A stretch of DNA of 64,000 bases from Bryobacteraceae bacterium. Its GTDB lineage: Bacteria > Acidobacteriota > Terriglobia > Bryobacterales > Bryobacteraceae. A program made the position numbers and the translations under genes. A model generated the notes under the pieces. The model was not told the origin of the DNA. It saw only the letters and a program-made list of their open reading frames with translations, and ran no database searches. Every line of letters begins with the position of its first letter. Within the stretch, counting starts at the first letter, position 1. The stretch spans positions 248,001-312,000 of the forward strand of contig CANGYQ010000005.1 in NCBI GenBank assembly GCA_947458745.1. Direction: 5' to 3'. This document shows, piece by piece, positions 41,706 through 49,302 of this stretch.

Positions 41706-42476
41706 GTGGCCGTTAAGAGCTTTGTGACCCGACAGCTGCTACCTACTTTCGTCGAACGAATCTGGGGCTCCCTGACGCTGGAGCCCCTGTTTCAAAATCC
41801 TGCCGCCAGCCGCATTGGCGAAGTGTGGTTCCCGGAAACCATGCCGGGAATCAGCGCTCCGTTGCTGGTCAAGTTTATCTTCACCACCGAAAATCTTTCC
41901 GTCCAAGTGCATCCCGGCGGCCCCAAGGGCAAGACCGAGATGTGGCACATCCTGAAGGCTGAGCCCGGCGCTAGTGTCGCTGTGGGCCTCAAGGAGCCGG
42001 TGGACGCGGCCACCTTCCGCGCTGCTTGCCTTTCAGGCGAAGTGGAGCATCTGCTGAGTTGGGTGCCCGTCGTCCCCGGCGATAGCGTGTTTGTGCCCGC
42101 CGGAACCGTTCATGCGATTGGGGCCGGCATCACGCTGTGCGAAGTGCAGCAGAACAACGACGTCACCTACCGGCTGTACGACTATGGCCGTCCGCGGGAG
42201 CTGCATTTGGAAGCCGGCCTAGCCGTCTCCGCGCTCACCCGGCATCCGGGTGTCGAAACCGTGGCCGGCGAGCGCCTGGCGACGAGCGAGTATTTTGAAG
42301 TGGACCGCTGGCTGGTCACCGGAACCCGCGTCGCCCCGGCGGGGTATGTCGTGGTGCTGGCGGGCACCGGAACAGTGGACGGCCATCCGGTGCGGCCCGG
42401 TCAAGTATGGACACTCGATCAACCGGCCACGGTTGAAGGCACGCTGGAGGTTATCCACGCCCGTGTACCGGTCTGA
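41706..42476 (+). CDS. manA: Type I mannose-6-phosphate isomerase, short form
   Basis: The 256-residue cupin enzyme has the zinc ligands of the family in LSVQVHP and KTEMWHIL, and the histidine in FVPAGTVHAIG. It is shorter than the enterobacterial enzyme (about 390), as in many non-enteric bacteria. It interconverts fructose-6-phosphate and mannose-6-phosphate for glycan or GDP-mannose supply. The start is a GTG at 41706; TATGAT lies 11 bases upstream. Its end overlaps the start of the lipoprotein gene by 14 bases. Confidence 0.92.
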   Translation: MAVKSFVTRQLLPTFVERIWGSLTLEPLFQNPAASRIGEVWFPETMPGISAPLLVKFIFTTENLSVQVHPGGPKGKTEMWHILKAEPGASVAVGLKEPVDAATFRAACLSGEVEHLLSWVPVVPGDSVFVPAGTVHAIGAGITLCEVQQNNDVTYRLYDYGRPRELHLEAGLAVSALTRHPGVETVAGERLATSEYFEVDRWLVTGTRVAPAGYVVVLAGTGTVDGHPVRPGQVWTLDQPATVEGTLEVIHARVPV

Positions 42477-43689
42477 CCGCCGCTGGTGGATTGCGGTTGT
42501 TCTCCTGACACTGACGGCTTGTTCCAGCAAGCCGGAGCCCGAGCCGGTCCGCGTTTTGGGCGAAGCCTATGCCGGACCCATGACGGCGGTGCTGCGCCAG
42601 GATCTGTCCCCGCGATCGCCCGAGGTGGCCCAAGTCCAACACGGCGACAAGGTGGAATTGATCGACCGCCGCCGCCGGTTTTTCCGCGTCCGGGCGGCGT
42701 CCGGAGTGATCGGGTGGATTGACGGCCGCCAGCTTCTCAATGCCAAGCAGCTGGATCAGTTGCGTCAGTTGTCGGAAACCAATAAAGATGCCGTGGCGAT
42801 CGGTCAGGCCACGGTCTACGAAGCGCTGAACCTTCACAATGAGCCCAACCGCGGCTCGCCCAGCTTTACCCAGATACCCGAGAAGGGCATTGTGGACGTG
42901 CTGGGGTATCGCTACGCGCCACGCGTCCCTTATCAGCCACCACCACTGCTGGTGGAGAAGCCGGCCGCTCCCAAGGCGGCCAAAAAGAAAAAGGGCAAGA
43001 GTAAAGACAAGGACAAAGAAGTAGAGCCACCTCCTCCGCCACCCACGCCCGAACTGCCGGACGACTGGGAGGACTTGTCGCAAGCCGACAGCTTGGCGGA
43101 GCGCACAGAGGTCACCCCCGGCAAGATAGACGATTGGACGCTAGTCCGGCTGACGGCCGGTCCGCAGAAGGGCAAGTCCGGCTGGGCGCTCTCGGGGATG
43201 CTGGTGATGGCCATCCCGGATGAAGTGGCGCAGTATTCGGAAGGGCACCGGATCATGGCCTACTGGCCGCTGGGAACCGTGGATGACGAGGGCACGCCGA
43301 AGAACCACTACCTTTGGGCCACGATGAGCCAAAAGGGCCAGCCTTTCCAGTTCGATGGCTTTCGCATCTTCCTCTACAACCATCGGCGTCACCGCTATGA
43401 GCAGGCCTATCGAGAAAAGAACCTGGAAGGCTTCTTCCCCTTGGATGTTGTCCGCCCGGGCCGCAAGCCGGACTATCTGTCTGAATTTACGGTGGTCACA
43501 CGCAAAGATGGCCAAAAGATCGCCCGCACTTTCGCCTTTCTGGGGTACCGTGTGGTGAAGCTGGAAGAGAAGCCGTATGTCGAGGCGGCCGCACCTGCTG
43601 CCAATCAGCCAGCAGCCGCCACGGAGGCTGCCCCCACCGCGGCACCCGATGCGGAGAACCGACCGTGGTACAAACGGCTGTTTCATTAG
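42463..43689 (+). CDS. Lipoprotein with an SH3-type domain and a Lys/Pro-rich linker
   Basis: The 408-residue product starts with a lipoprotein signal (WWIAVVLLTLTACSS, lipobox LTAC). A bacterial SH3 domain follows (AVLRQDLSPRSPEVAQV, then FFRVRAASGVIGWIDG). A flexible low-complexity linker rich in Lys/Asp and then Pro (around 170-200) precedes a second SH3-like part (TPGKIDDWTLVRL, KGKSGWALSGMLV). It may bind peptidoglycan, but its function is unknown. The start is a GTG at 42463 with GGAGG 11 bases upstream inside manA; the open frame reaches 42250, but only the later start gives a signal peptide. Confidence 0.8.
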   Translation: MYRSDRRWWIAVVLLTLTACSSKPEPEPVRVLGEAYAGPMTAVLRQDLSPRSPEVAQVQHGDKVELIDRRRRFFRVRAASGVIGWIDGRQLLNAKQLDQLRQLSETNKDAVAIGQATVYEALNLHNEPNRGSPSFTQIPEKGIVDVLGYRYAPRVPYQPPPLLVEKPAAPKAAKKKKGKSKDKDKEVEPPPPPPTPELPDDWEDLSQADSLAERTEVTPGKIDDWTLVRLTAGPQKGKSGWALSGMLVMAIPDEVAQYSEGHRIMAYWPLGTVDDEGTPKNHYLWATMSQKGQPFQFDGFRIFLYNHRRHRYEQAYREKNLEGFFPLDVVRPGRKPDYLSEFTVVTRKDGQKIARTFAFLGYRVVKLEEKPYVEAAAPAANQPAAATEAAPTAAPDAENRPWYKRLFH

Positions 43690-43914
43690 GGAGTTCTCGG
43701 CTCAAAGTGAGGGTGGATTGGGGGTGTTCCCGGTCGGTAACTGGTTTCGGTTTTGTACCGGGGCCTTTCGCTTTAAGGGGCCACGTTTGAGAGTGCAGGT
43801 CTGCTCATCGGCGAGTATCTTTCCTTTAGCAGTTCTCGCAGCTGAGCCTCGGCCGCATACCCTCTGTCGGTGTTCCCGAATGCCGTCGCGACCAGCACAT
43901 TGCGGGCAAACTCA

Positions 43915-44253
43915 TCATCGGCGCGCCTCGAATGACAGGCGGTATCCGGTCAGGAAGGGTTCCACTTTTCTCAGAGTGATCATGATTGGGCCGCATCCAG
44001 TCCAGGCCGCCGTAAACCCATCCATGTCGTTAGGGTTGAGCGCTGCCGCGGCCGAAGTTCGCTTATCGAGGTCAAGAACAACACCCATCACGCTTTCCAC
44101 CAACTCGGTCATCTTGGCGACTTTAGACTCAAGATCTGCGACCTTCTTGGAGAGCGCGACCATCTGTGCTTCAAGGCTTGGCTTCGGAGGTTGCTGCGCA
44201 TTTACGGTGGTCGCTAGTACCGCAGTGCCGATGAGCCGCCAAAGGCTGAACAT
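43915..44253 (-). CDS. Small secreted coiled-coil protein
   Basis: The 112-residue protein has a signal peptide (MFSLWRLIGTAVLATTVNAQ), then a leucine/valine heptad stretch (MVALSKKVADLESKVAKMTEL) typical of a short coiled coil. A small C-terminal part follows (GPIMITLRKVEPFLTGYRLSF). GAGG lies 8 bases before the ATG at 44253. Directly downstream another frame stays open to 43775 and looks protein-like (NVLVATAFGNTDRGYAAEAQ), so a frameshift may have shortened the gene. Function unknown. Confidence 0.55.
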   Translation of the reverse strand: MFSLWRLIGTAVLATTVNAQQPPKPSLEAQMVALSKKVADLESKVAKMTELVESVMGVVLDLDKRTSAAAALNPNDMDGFTAAWTGCGPIMITLRKVEPFLTGYRLSFEARR

Positions 44254-44792
44254 ACCCCTACCTCGCCTTCCTGTCCCGTTCCTGGGCTTTCCGATGTTTC
44301 GCATGCGTGGCGATGATATCTCGGACCACGCGGACTCGTTCTGGGGTTGCCGGACTCCAGGAAGTCCTGGAAGTCGGACAGATGTAGGCTATCAAACTTG
44401 ATTATCACTGACTCCCGACGCGCTCCGAATGCCTAAATCTGCTTTCTCCCACGATAGAGCAGTTCTGCCGCAGATTCTGCTGTAACCTCACCAAAGCGAT
44501 GGCAAAATCACGCCTGAGACGTTCCGCCCCTTTGAGCGATCGCTGGGGTTGTAGGCGGCCCTCTGCTGGCCTCGCGTTCCGAAAGCTCAGTCGAAGTATT
44601 TCTGCCGGAAGGCATCCGAGCGCCGTTGACGTTCCGTGACCGGCTCTGGCAACCGTTCGGGCGGCGTGCGCCGTTTCCTGAACTGGACCGCCGCCGGCCG
44701 CCACCGGCGGATGGAGACACCGGCGCGGGTGGTCCAGGAGCAGGCGGTTCGCCTGGCCCTCCACCTCCGCGCTAACGGGGCGGCAAACGCAG
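44254..44792. other. Region without a confident gene
   Basis: About 540 bases with only Arg- or Pro-rich frames that lack good starts. One minus-strand frame ends in TERQRRSDAFRQKYFD near 44582 and could be the tail of a lost gene, but it shows no start and no family resemblance. Confidence 0.4.
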
Positions 44793-44846
44793 CTCAGCCG
44801 CCCGGCCGGAAGAACAAGGGCGTTCTTCCCGGCGTGGGCGGCTGAG
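44793..44846 (-). terminator. Long hairpin after the CHAT/sigma/anti-sigma operon
   Basis: CTCAGCCGCCC (44793-44803) pairs perfectly with GGGCGGCTGAG (44836-44846). Inside, GGAAGAAC pairs with GTTCTTCC around a 6-base loop, giving a hairpin of over 50 bases. It begins 34 bases after the anti-sigma stop. No T-run was seen, but the position fits the operon's end. Confidence 0.6.
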
Positions 44847-44880
44847 TTACTTCAGCGATGAAACTTGCCGTGGCGGCGGC

Positions 44881-45519
44881 TTACTTGACCGTCAAGCCGG
44901 TTTCCCGCAAGACCTCTCCGGACTTGGCGTACAGCCGGACCCAATACTGGCCCGAGCTCAGTTGTCCAGTCGTGAATGTCGCCTGCGCGCCCTCACGCCG
45001 GGCGGCTCCCCGCTGGACCACGTCACCGGAGCCCTTCACCAGTTCCGCGTCACAGCAGTTGTCCAGCGGCAGGCCGGTCAAGTCGATGCGCAGCGTCAGC
45101 GGATGTCCGGCCGCCGCCGTGGAGCTTTCCACTCCGCGCAGTGCCGTCATCTCGACGGTTAAGGCAGCAGGCTGACGCAGCATGGGCGCCATCACGGCCA
45201 AAGCCGCGGCCAAGGCTCCGGCCGTCACCCAGCGCGAAGCGGCGGGCAAGGCAATAGTTTGGGTCAACGCTGCCTTCACCCGATCCCACCAGCCGGGCAC
45301 GGCGGCTTCTTCTTGCAATTCGCGAGCGGCTTGCCGGGCGGCCTGGGCAAACAGATCCAGTTCGTCCAATTGCTGCTGGCAGTGCGGGCAGACCAGTAGG
45401 TGTTCTTCCAGGGCAGCGGCAGCGGTTTCGTCCAAGCGGCCTAGACTGTAAAGTTCGAGCATATCGTCGCCTGGGTGAGGCGCCTCCGAAGTAGCTTTCA
45501 TAGTGAGTGTCTCCGTCAT
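44881..45519 (-). CDS. Membrane-anchored zinc-finger anti-sigma factor
   Basis: The 212-residue product has an N-terminal zinc-binding anti-sigma domain (MLELYSLGRLDETAAAALEE, then HLLVCPHC, the H-x3-C-x2-C ligands). One membrane helix follows (VTAGALAAALAVMAPML), then a C-terminal domain of about 95 residues outside the membrane with beta-sheet character and a CC pair (GLPLDNCCDAEL, SSGQYWVRLYAKSGEV). It should hold the ECF sigma factor encoded just upstream until a signal acts on the outer domain. Two starts have GGAG exactly 9 bases upstream, 45519 and 45501; the first is used here. It is the third gene of the CHAT operon. Confidence 0.82.
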   Translation of the reverse strand: MTETLTMKATSEAPHPGDDMLELYSLGRLDETAAAALEEHLLVCPHCQQQLDELDLFAQAARQAARELQEEAAVPGWWDRVKAALTQTIALPAASRWVTAGALAAALAVMAPMLRQPAALTVEMTALRGVESSTAAAGHPLTLRIDLTGLPLDNCCDAELVKGSGDVVQRGAARREGAQATFTTGQLSSGQYWVRLYAKSGEVLRETGLTVK

Positions 45520-45632
45520 CTTATATGTCTCCGATGTCCTACCCAACGTAGACGGGGCGTCCGCGCGATCATTTCCCGCCGATTGAGCCACGGCGGCTGG
45601 GGTAGGCGGCCGCATTCCGGCCAACCGGCGGG

Positions 45633-45672
45633 CGCTCCCGAGGGGGCGGAGCTCCCAAGCCCCCGGGGAGCG
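45633..45672 (-). promoter_or_regulatory. Strong hairpin between the sigma and anti-sigma genes
   Basis: CGCTCCC (45633-45639) pairs with GGGAGCG (45666-45672), and GGGGGC (45642-45647) with GCCCCC (45659-45664), giving 13 base pairs with a small internal bulge. It lies in the 186-base gap inside the operon. It could reduce read-through or protect the upstream mRNA so that less anti-sigma than sigma is made. Confidence 0.55.
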
Positions 45673-45705
45673 GAGGCGACAGGAGCAAGAGCGCTCACTA
45701 TCTGG

Positions 45706-46422
45706 TTAGTGTCTTGCACGGCCAGTTATTCTCTGAAAGAAAGATCCGGGTGTACCGCGCACTACGCGACGCTTCCCTAACTCTCCGAACCGGGCCTTGG
45801 CGCGCGATTTCAGCAGCCGGAACTGGGTCTCGCTGAGCTGCATGTCCTCGCAAATCTTCTCCTGGGTCTGCTCCAGCAGGTAGAAGCGCGTCAGAATTTC
45901 GCGGTCGCGGGAAGAGATGCTGGAGAGCACCGTCTTCATGATGTCGATGGTCTCCCGGGCCATCGCCGTCTCCTCCGGGTTGCGCTGGCCGTCGACCACC
46001 GCTGCTCCGGCATCGAGATCAACATAGTCGCGGCGGCTCTGCACCGCTGACCCAATGTAGGCGGCCACTTGCCGGCGGACGACGGTTCGGACAAAACCCA
46101 TCAGCCGCTCCGGCTCCCGTAGTTCCTGCCGCTGGATCGCCTGCACTACAATCAGGAACGTATCGTGAACCTTGTCGTCCAGTTCCTGCGTGCCCAACTG
46201 CCGGCACAGGTAGTACCGGATGCCCTTGGAGAAAATCCTATATAGCTCTTCCAGCGCCGCATCCTCGTTGGCGCGGATCCGGTCGACCAGCGCGGACCAG
46301 TTGGACGGAGCAGCCGCAGGGGTGGAATCGGTTCTGGCCGTCGGGAGTCCATCGGCCGAAGGCATGGCGTCGATCCCACTCGCCTTCTCCTCCACACGCG
46401 CCGTTTGGGTGGCTGCTTGCAT
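45706..46422 (-). CDS. ECF-type RNA polymerase sigma factor
   Basis: The 238-residue protein has sigma region 2 (LEELYRIFSKGIRYYLCRQL, then LDDKVHDTFLIVVQAI) and region 4 with its helix-turn-helix (ISSRDREILTRFYLLEQTQ, EKICEDMQLSETQFRLLKSRA). There is no region 3, as expected for ECF factors. An extra N-terminal tail of about 40 residues (Ala/Thr/Pro-rich) precedes region 2. Its ATG directly follows the CHAT stop codon, with AAAGGA 6 bases upstream. The neighbouring zinc-finger protein is the natural anti-sigma partner. Confidence 0.93.
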   Translation of the reverse strand: MQAATQTARVEEKASGIDAMPSADGLPTARTDSTPAAAPSNWSALVDRIRANEDAALEELYRIFSKGIRYYLCRQLGTQELDDKVHDTFLIVVQAIQRQELREPERLMGFVRTVVRRQVAAYIGSAVQSRRDYVDLDAGAAVVDGQRNPEETAMARETIDIMKTVLSSISSRDREILTRFYLLEQTQEKICEDMQLSETQFRLLKSRAKARFGELGKRRVVRGTPGSFFQRITGRARH

Positions 46423-48810
46423 TTATGATCCTTTCGAAATCAGGAAGAAACCTGCCCAATGGCGCGGCACCCGCCGCCAGTCGGTGGACTGGAGCATCTC
46501 GATTTGCGCTTGCCGCAACGCATCCGCGGCAGCCCGTGACCTGGCCTCGCCCGCATGGGGCACCGTTGAATAGTGCCGGTAAAAACTGGAAAAAAGCTCG
46601 CCCCGGTCGTCGGTGGTGGGCCACAGAGAGGCGGCGACGCCGTGAGCCCCAGCCAGCAGCCACGAACGGGTTAGCCCCATCAGCCCGGCTCCGGGAATGG
46701 TCTGGCCCGCACCCGAAGCGCAACCACTCAACACCACCAGCTCCGGGGCCGCCGGAAAAGCGGAAATCTGCTCCGCCCCCAACAGTTCCGGCTGCCGTAG
46801 CGCAATCAGGGCGGTGGTGGGCGTATCGGGAAGCGTCACAAAGTGGGTGGCAAAGTGGAGCACCGCCGGCCGCCGGGCCACCATCTCCGTAACCGTGGCG
46901 CGGTTGGCCTGGCTGCCGGTGAGCGTCACCCGTTCTCCACCCCAGGATCTGGCGCAGCGGTCAATCTCCACCCCGGAACCAATCAGGCGAGGTAGATTGA
47001 AGCCCGGCTGTCCTGCCCGGGCTGACCGATCCTGCCGCGGGTCAGCGGGGTTGTAGATCGGGTCGCCAACCCCCACAAACAGTGCCGACGATGTACCGGC
47101 GGAGGTGGTGGAACCACTCAGCAATACGCTCGGCGCCAACCGTAACGTATGTTTTTCAACCAGATACACCGATTCCTCCGTAGCCGTTGCGGTTCTGCTG
47201 GGCACCCGCAGAGCGGCTAGAGGCAGCTCAAACAGGCGGTCGTCCAGCACCACCGTCCAATACCGTTTAGTGGCCACATCGGGGGATATCTCTCCAAAAA
47301 AATGGGAGTAATCCATCGTCGAACCTTGATCTGCCAGTACTGTTTTGCGGAGGGCTTGCACGCGACCAATCAGCTCTTGTTTGGAAGGCAGCCGGCGGAG
47401 CTGCAGTTGTTGCCGGGTGATATGCCAGACATAGGAGAATGGCTCGCCCAAATGGAAGCTGAACATCGCTTCATCGGGTTGAAGTTGCTCCATTGACGCC
47501 TTCAGGGCAATCATCGGAGCAACGCGCGGAAAGGTGAGCGCGGCATCCAGGCCGGCTTTCGCTTCCAGATCCGCCAGTTCGATCTCCAGCCGCTGCGCGG
47601 TTTCCACTGCCCCGGGCCGTTTGTTCAGGGCATCGGCTTGGGACCGTTGCAATGCCGCCAATCGGTCCCAATAAGCAGCCGGCAGTGAGACCTGCTGCCC
47701 CGGGGCGGCAATGGCCCGCAAGCTGGCGTGCCGGCTCTCTTCGGCCACGGCGAGCGCTTCCAGCGACATTCCCTGGTCTGACCGGTTCAAGGCGTCTTCG
47801 GCGGCGAACTGAATGAAGGACGAACGGAGATCGTGCACCACCTTCTCCCAGTTGGCCTGCATGGCGGAAACCGGCAGCACGTCCACGCGCTCCCGCCGGA
47901 TCAGTTCCAGGGCCACGCGGTAGTCCTGGTGTGCGCCCGGGCGGTCACCCATGGCCAACCGCACGCGGGCCCGGTCACCATGCACGCGATAGAGGGGGAA
48001 ATTGCTGGGGTCGCTCCGTTGGCTCTGCACTGATTGGTCAAGCAGCGCCAATGCTTCCCGATTGCGCTTCTGCTCCAGCCGGAGTTTGCCCAGCTTGGCG
48101 TAGCACTTGTACGCCTCACTCGGATCCAGCAACCGCCGGATGCGGAAGGCTTCAGACAGGTAGTGGTCGGCTTCACTCAACTGGCCGTGGTCCAGATACC
48201 AGTACCCCAGATGATCCAAGGCAGTGGCCATCTGTCGAGGGTCTTCCCAGCGGTCCGCCTCTGCGGCCGCTTCCAGCAACAGCGGGATGCCGCGCTCCAT
48301 CCGGCCACTCAGGGTCAAGGAGTCACCAAGAATCAAAAGGATAAAACGGCGAAAACGTTTAGAGTCAGGCGGCAGTGAATGTAGGGCCGTTTCCGCGATC
48401 TCGACGGCTTTGGCGTGCTCGCCCATCATCGCGTACAGCAAGGCGAGGTTGGCATTGACCAGTGCGATAGTCTCGTGGAGGGAGGCTTGCTCGGCAAAAC
48501 GGCGGGCTTCCAGATAAGCACTCATTGCGCCCGAATAATCGAAAACCTGTAGCCGGGCGCTGGCCAAATTGTTCAGGTGGCGAATGGCCGTGCTGGTCTG
48601 GCCTTCCTGGCGGGCTTGCTGGTAGCCTTGTTCAAAGCTGCGAGCCGCCTCGCGATAACGGGCCGTGGAGTAGAATTCCAGCGCTTGCTTGCCGATCGCC
48701 ACCAAGCGTGGACTATCGGCGATCGTGGCCGGTTTGGCCAACCGTCGCGGGGCCTCGCCCACACCGGGTAGTGACAAAGCCAAAATCAGCCCGAAGGCGA
48801 AAAGACGCAC
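46423..48810 (-). CDS. TPR-CHAT caspase-like protease, probably exported
   Basis: The 795-residue protein begins with a signal-peptide-like segment (FAFGLILALSLPGVGEA). About seven to eight TPR units follow between residues 40 and 330 (for example HLNNLASARLQVFDYSGAM and ALDHLGYWYLDHGQLSEA), then a C-terminal CHAT domain (about 430-795). The catalytic dyad is intact: His656 in LHFATH and Cys697 in VVLSGCASGAG, and the typical GAHGVAASLWPTTD follows. CHAT proteases cleave specific proteins when their TPR part senses a partner. It is first in an operon with an ECF sigma factor (next start adjacent to its stop) and an anti-sigma factor. The start is a GTG at 48810. Confidence 0.9.
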   Translation of the reverse strand: MRLFAFGLILALSLPGVGEAPRRLAKPATIADSPRLVAIGKQALEFYSTARYREAARSFEQGYQQARQEGQTSTAIRHLNNLASARLQVFDYSGAMSAYLEARRFAEQASLHETIALVNANLALLYAMMGEHAKAVEIAETALHSLPPDSKRFRRFILLILGDSLTLSGRMERGIPLLLEAAAEADRWEDPRQMATALDHLGYWYLDHGQLSEADHYLSEAFRIRRLLDPSEAYKCYAKLGKLRLEQKRNREALALLDQSVQSQRSDPSNFPLYRVHGDRARVRLAMGDRPGAHQDYRVALELIRRERVDVLPVSAMQANWEKVVHDLRSSFIQFAAEDALNRSDQGMSLEALAVAEESRHASLRAIAAPGQQVSLPAAYWDRLAALQRSQADALNKRPGAVETAQRLEIELADLEAKAGLDAALTFPRVAPMIALKASMEQLQPDEAMFSFHLGEPFSYVWHITRQQLQLRRLPSKQELIGRVQALRKTVLADQGSTMDYSHFFGEISPDVATKRYWTVVLDDRLFELPLAALRVPSRTATATEESVYLVEKHTLRLAPSVLLSGSTTSAGTSSALFVGVGDPIYNPADPRQDRSARAGQPGFNLPRLIGSGVEIDRCARSWGGERVTLTGSQANRATVTEMVARRPAVLHFATHFVTLPDTPTTALIALRQPELLGAEQISAFPAAPELVVLSGCASGAGQTIPGAGLMGLTRSWLLAGAHGVAASLWPTTDDRGELFSSFYRHYSTVPHAGEARSRAAADALRQAQIEMLQSTDWRRVPRHWAGFFLISKGS

Positions 48811-48856
48811 GGATCACACCCAAAGTTCAAGTGATGGCCGCGAAATAGGCTGGCGG

Positions 48857-48892
48857 CCGTGCGGTACCACTAGTCCTAGTAGTACCGCACGG
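48857..48892. repeat. 36-bp near-perfect palindrome upstream of the CHAT operon
   Basis: CCGTGCGGTACCACTAG and CTAGTAGTACCGCACGG form inverted arms of 17 bases with one mismatch around a TC centre. It begins 46 bases before the CHAT start codon. It could be an operator, a 5'-UTR hairpin or a REP-like element; no second copy was noticed in the window. Confidence 0.7.
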
Positions 48893-48969
48893 TAGTATAG
48901 CACAGCGAGTGTGCGGGGTAGTAGCCCAGTAGGGCGTCAAACTTAGTTTGAAGGGTAAAGCATGTAAAG

Positions 48970-48992
48970 CAGCGCCTCCTGAAATGGCGCTG
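48970..48992. other. Short hairpin in the intergenic region 48893-49302
   Basis: CAGCGCC and GGCGCTG pair around a 9-base loop. The remaining intergenic sequence holds a micropeptide frame (49073-49117) and the lptC promoter; nothing else was recognised in it. Confidence 0.35.
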
Positions 48993-49072
48993 AGTCTTCG
49001 CCCGTCATCGCTACAGTGATAATTGCCGGAGCTTTTTCAGCTGGCAGCCATCCTTGCTCGGGGCGGCGGAAA

Positions 49073-49117
49073 CTAGAACAGGAACGGGATGATAATCGGC
49101 ACAATGTCGATCGGCAT
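49073..49117 (-). CDS. Possible 14-residue hydrophobic micropeptide
   Basis: An ATG at 49117 with an ideal ribosome site (AAGGAG at 49125-49130, 7 bases away) opens a frame for MPIDIVPIIIPFLF and a stop at 49073. The peptide is strongly hydrophobic and would insert in a membrane. It may be a true small protein or a leader peptide. It lies alone between the CHAT operon and lptC and has no recognised relative. Confidence 0.45.
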   Translation of the reverse strand: MPIDIVPIIIPFLF

Positions 49118-49288
49118 CGAAGAGCTCCTTAGTTTTTACGAAAGCGGCCCCGGCCGGGGCGAGCCACATCCAGAGACTAAGTGGTTCGCATGAGGTGTCA
49201 AATACTTGATCCTTTCTTGGTTATTGTTTTCAACGATTTAGAAAATTTCGAGAATCGTGATCGCCCTTGGCTCTCCGCCATAGCCTGC

Positions 49289-49294
49289 TAAACT
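49289..49294 (+). promoter_or_regulatory. -10-like TAAACT just upstream of the LptC/LptA-like gene
   Basis: TAAACT ends 8 bases before the ATG at 49303. TTGGCT at 49267-49272 is a fair -35 at 16 bases. No ribosome site is seen, so leaderless translation is possible. Confidence 0.4.
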
Positions 49295-49302
49295 AGGGCC
49301 AG

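Noticed and set aside
44405-44845. Arg/Pro-rich frames on both strands
   Set aside because: None has a credible start, ribosome site or domain; one ends in a protein-like tail, but this was too little to call.
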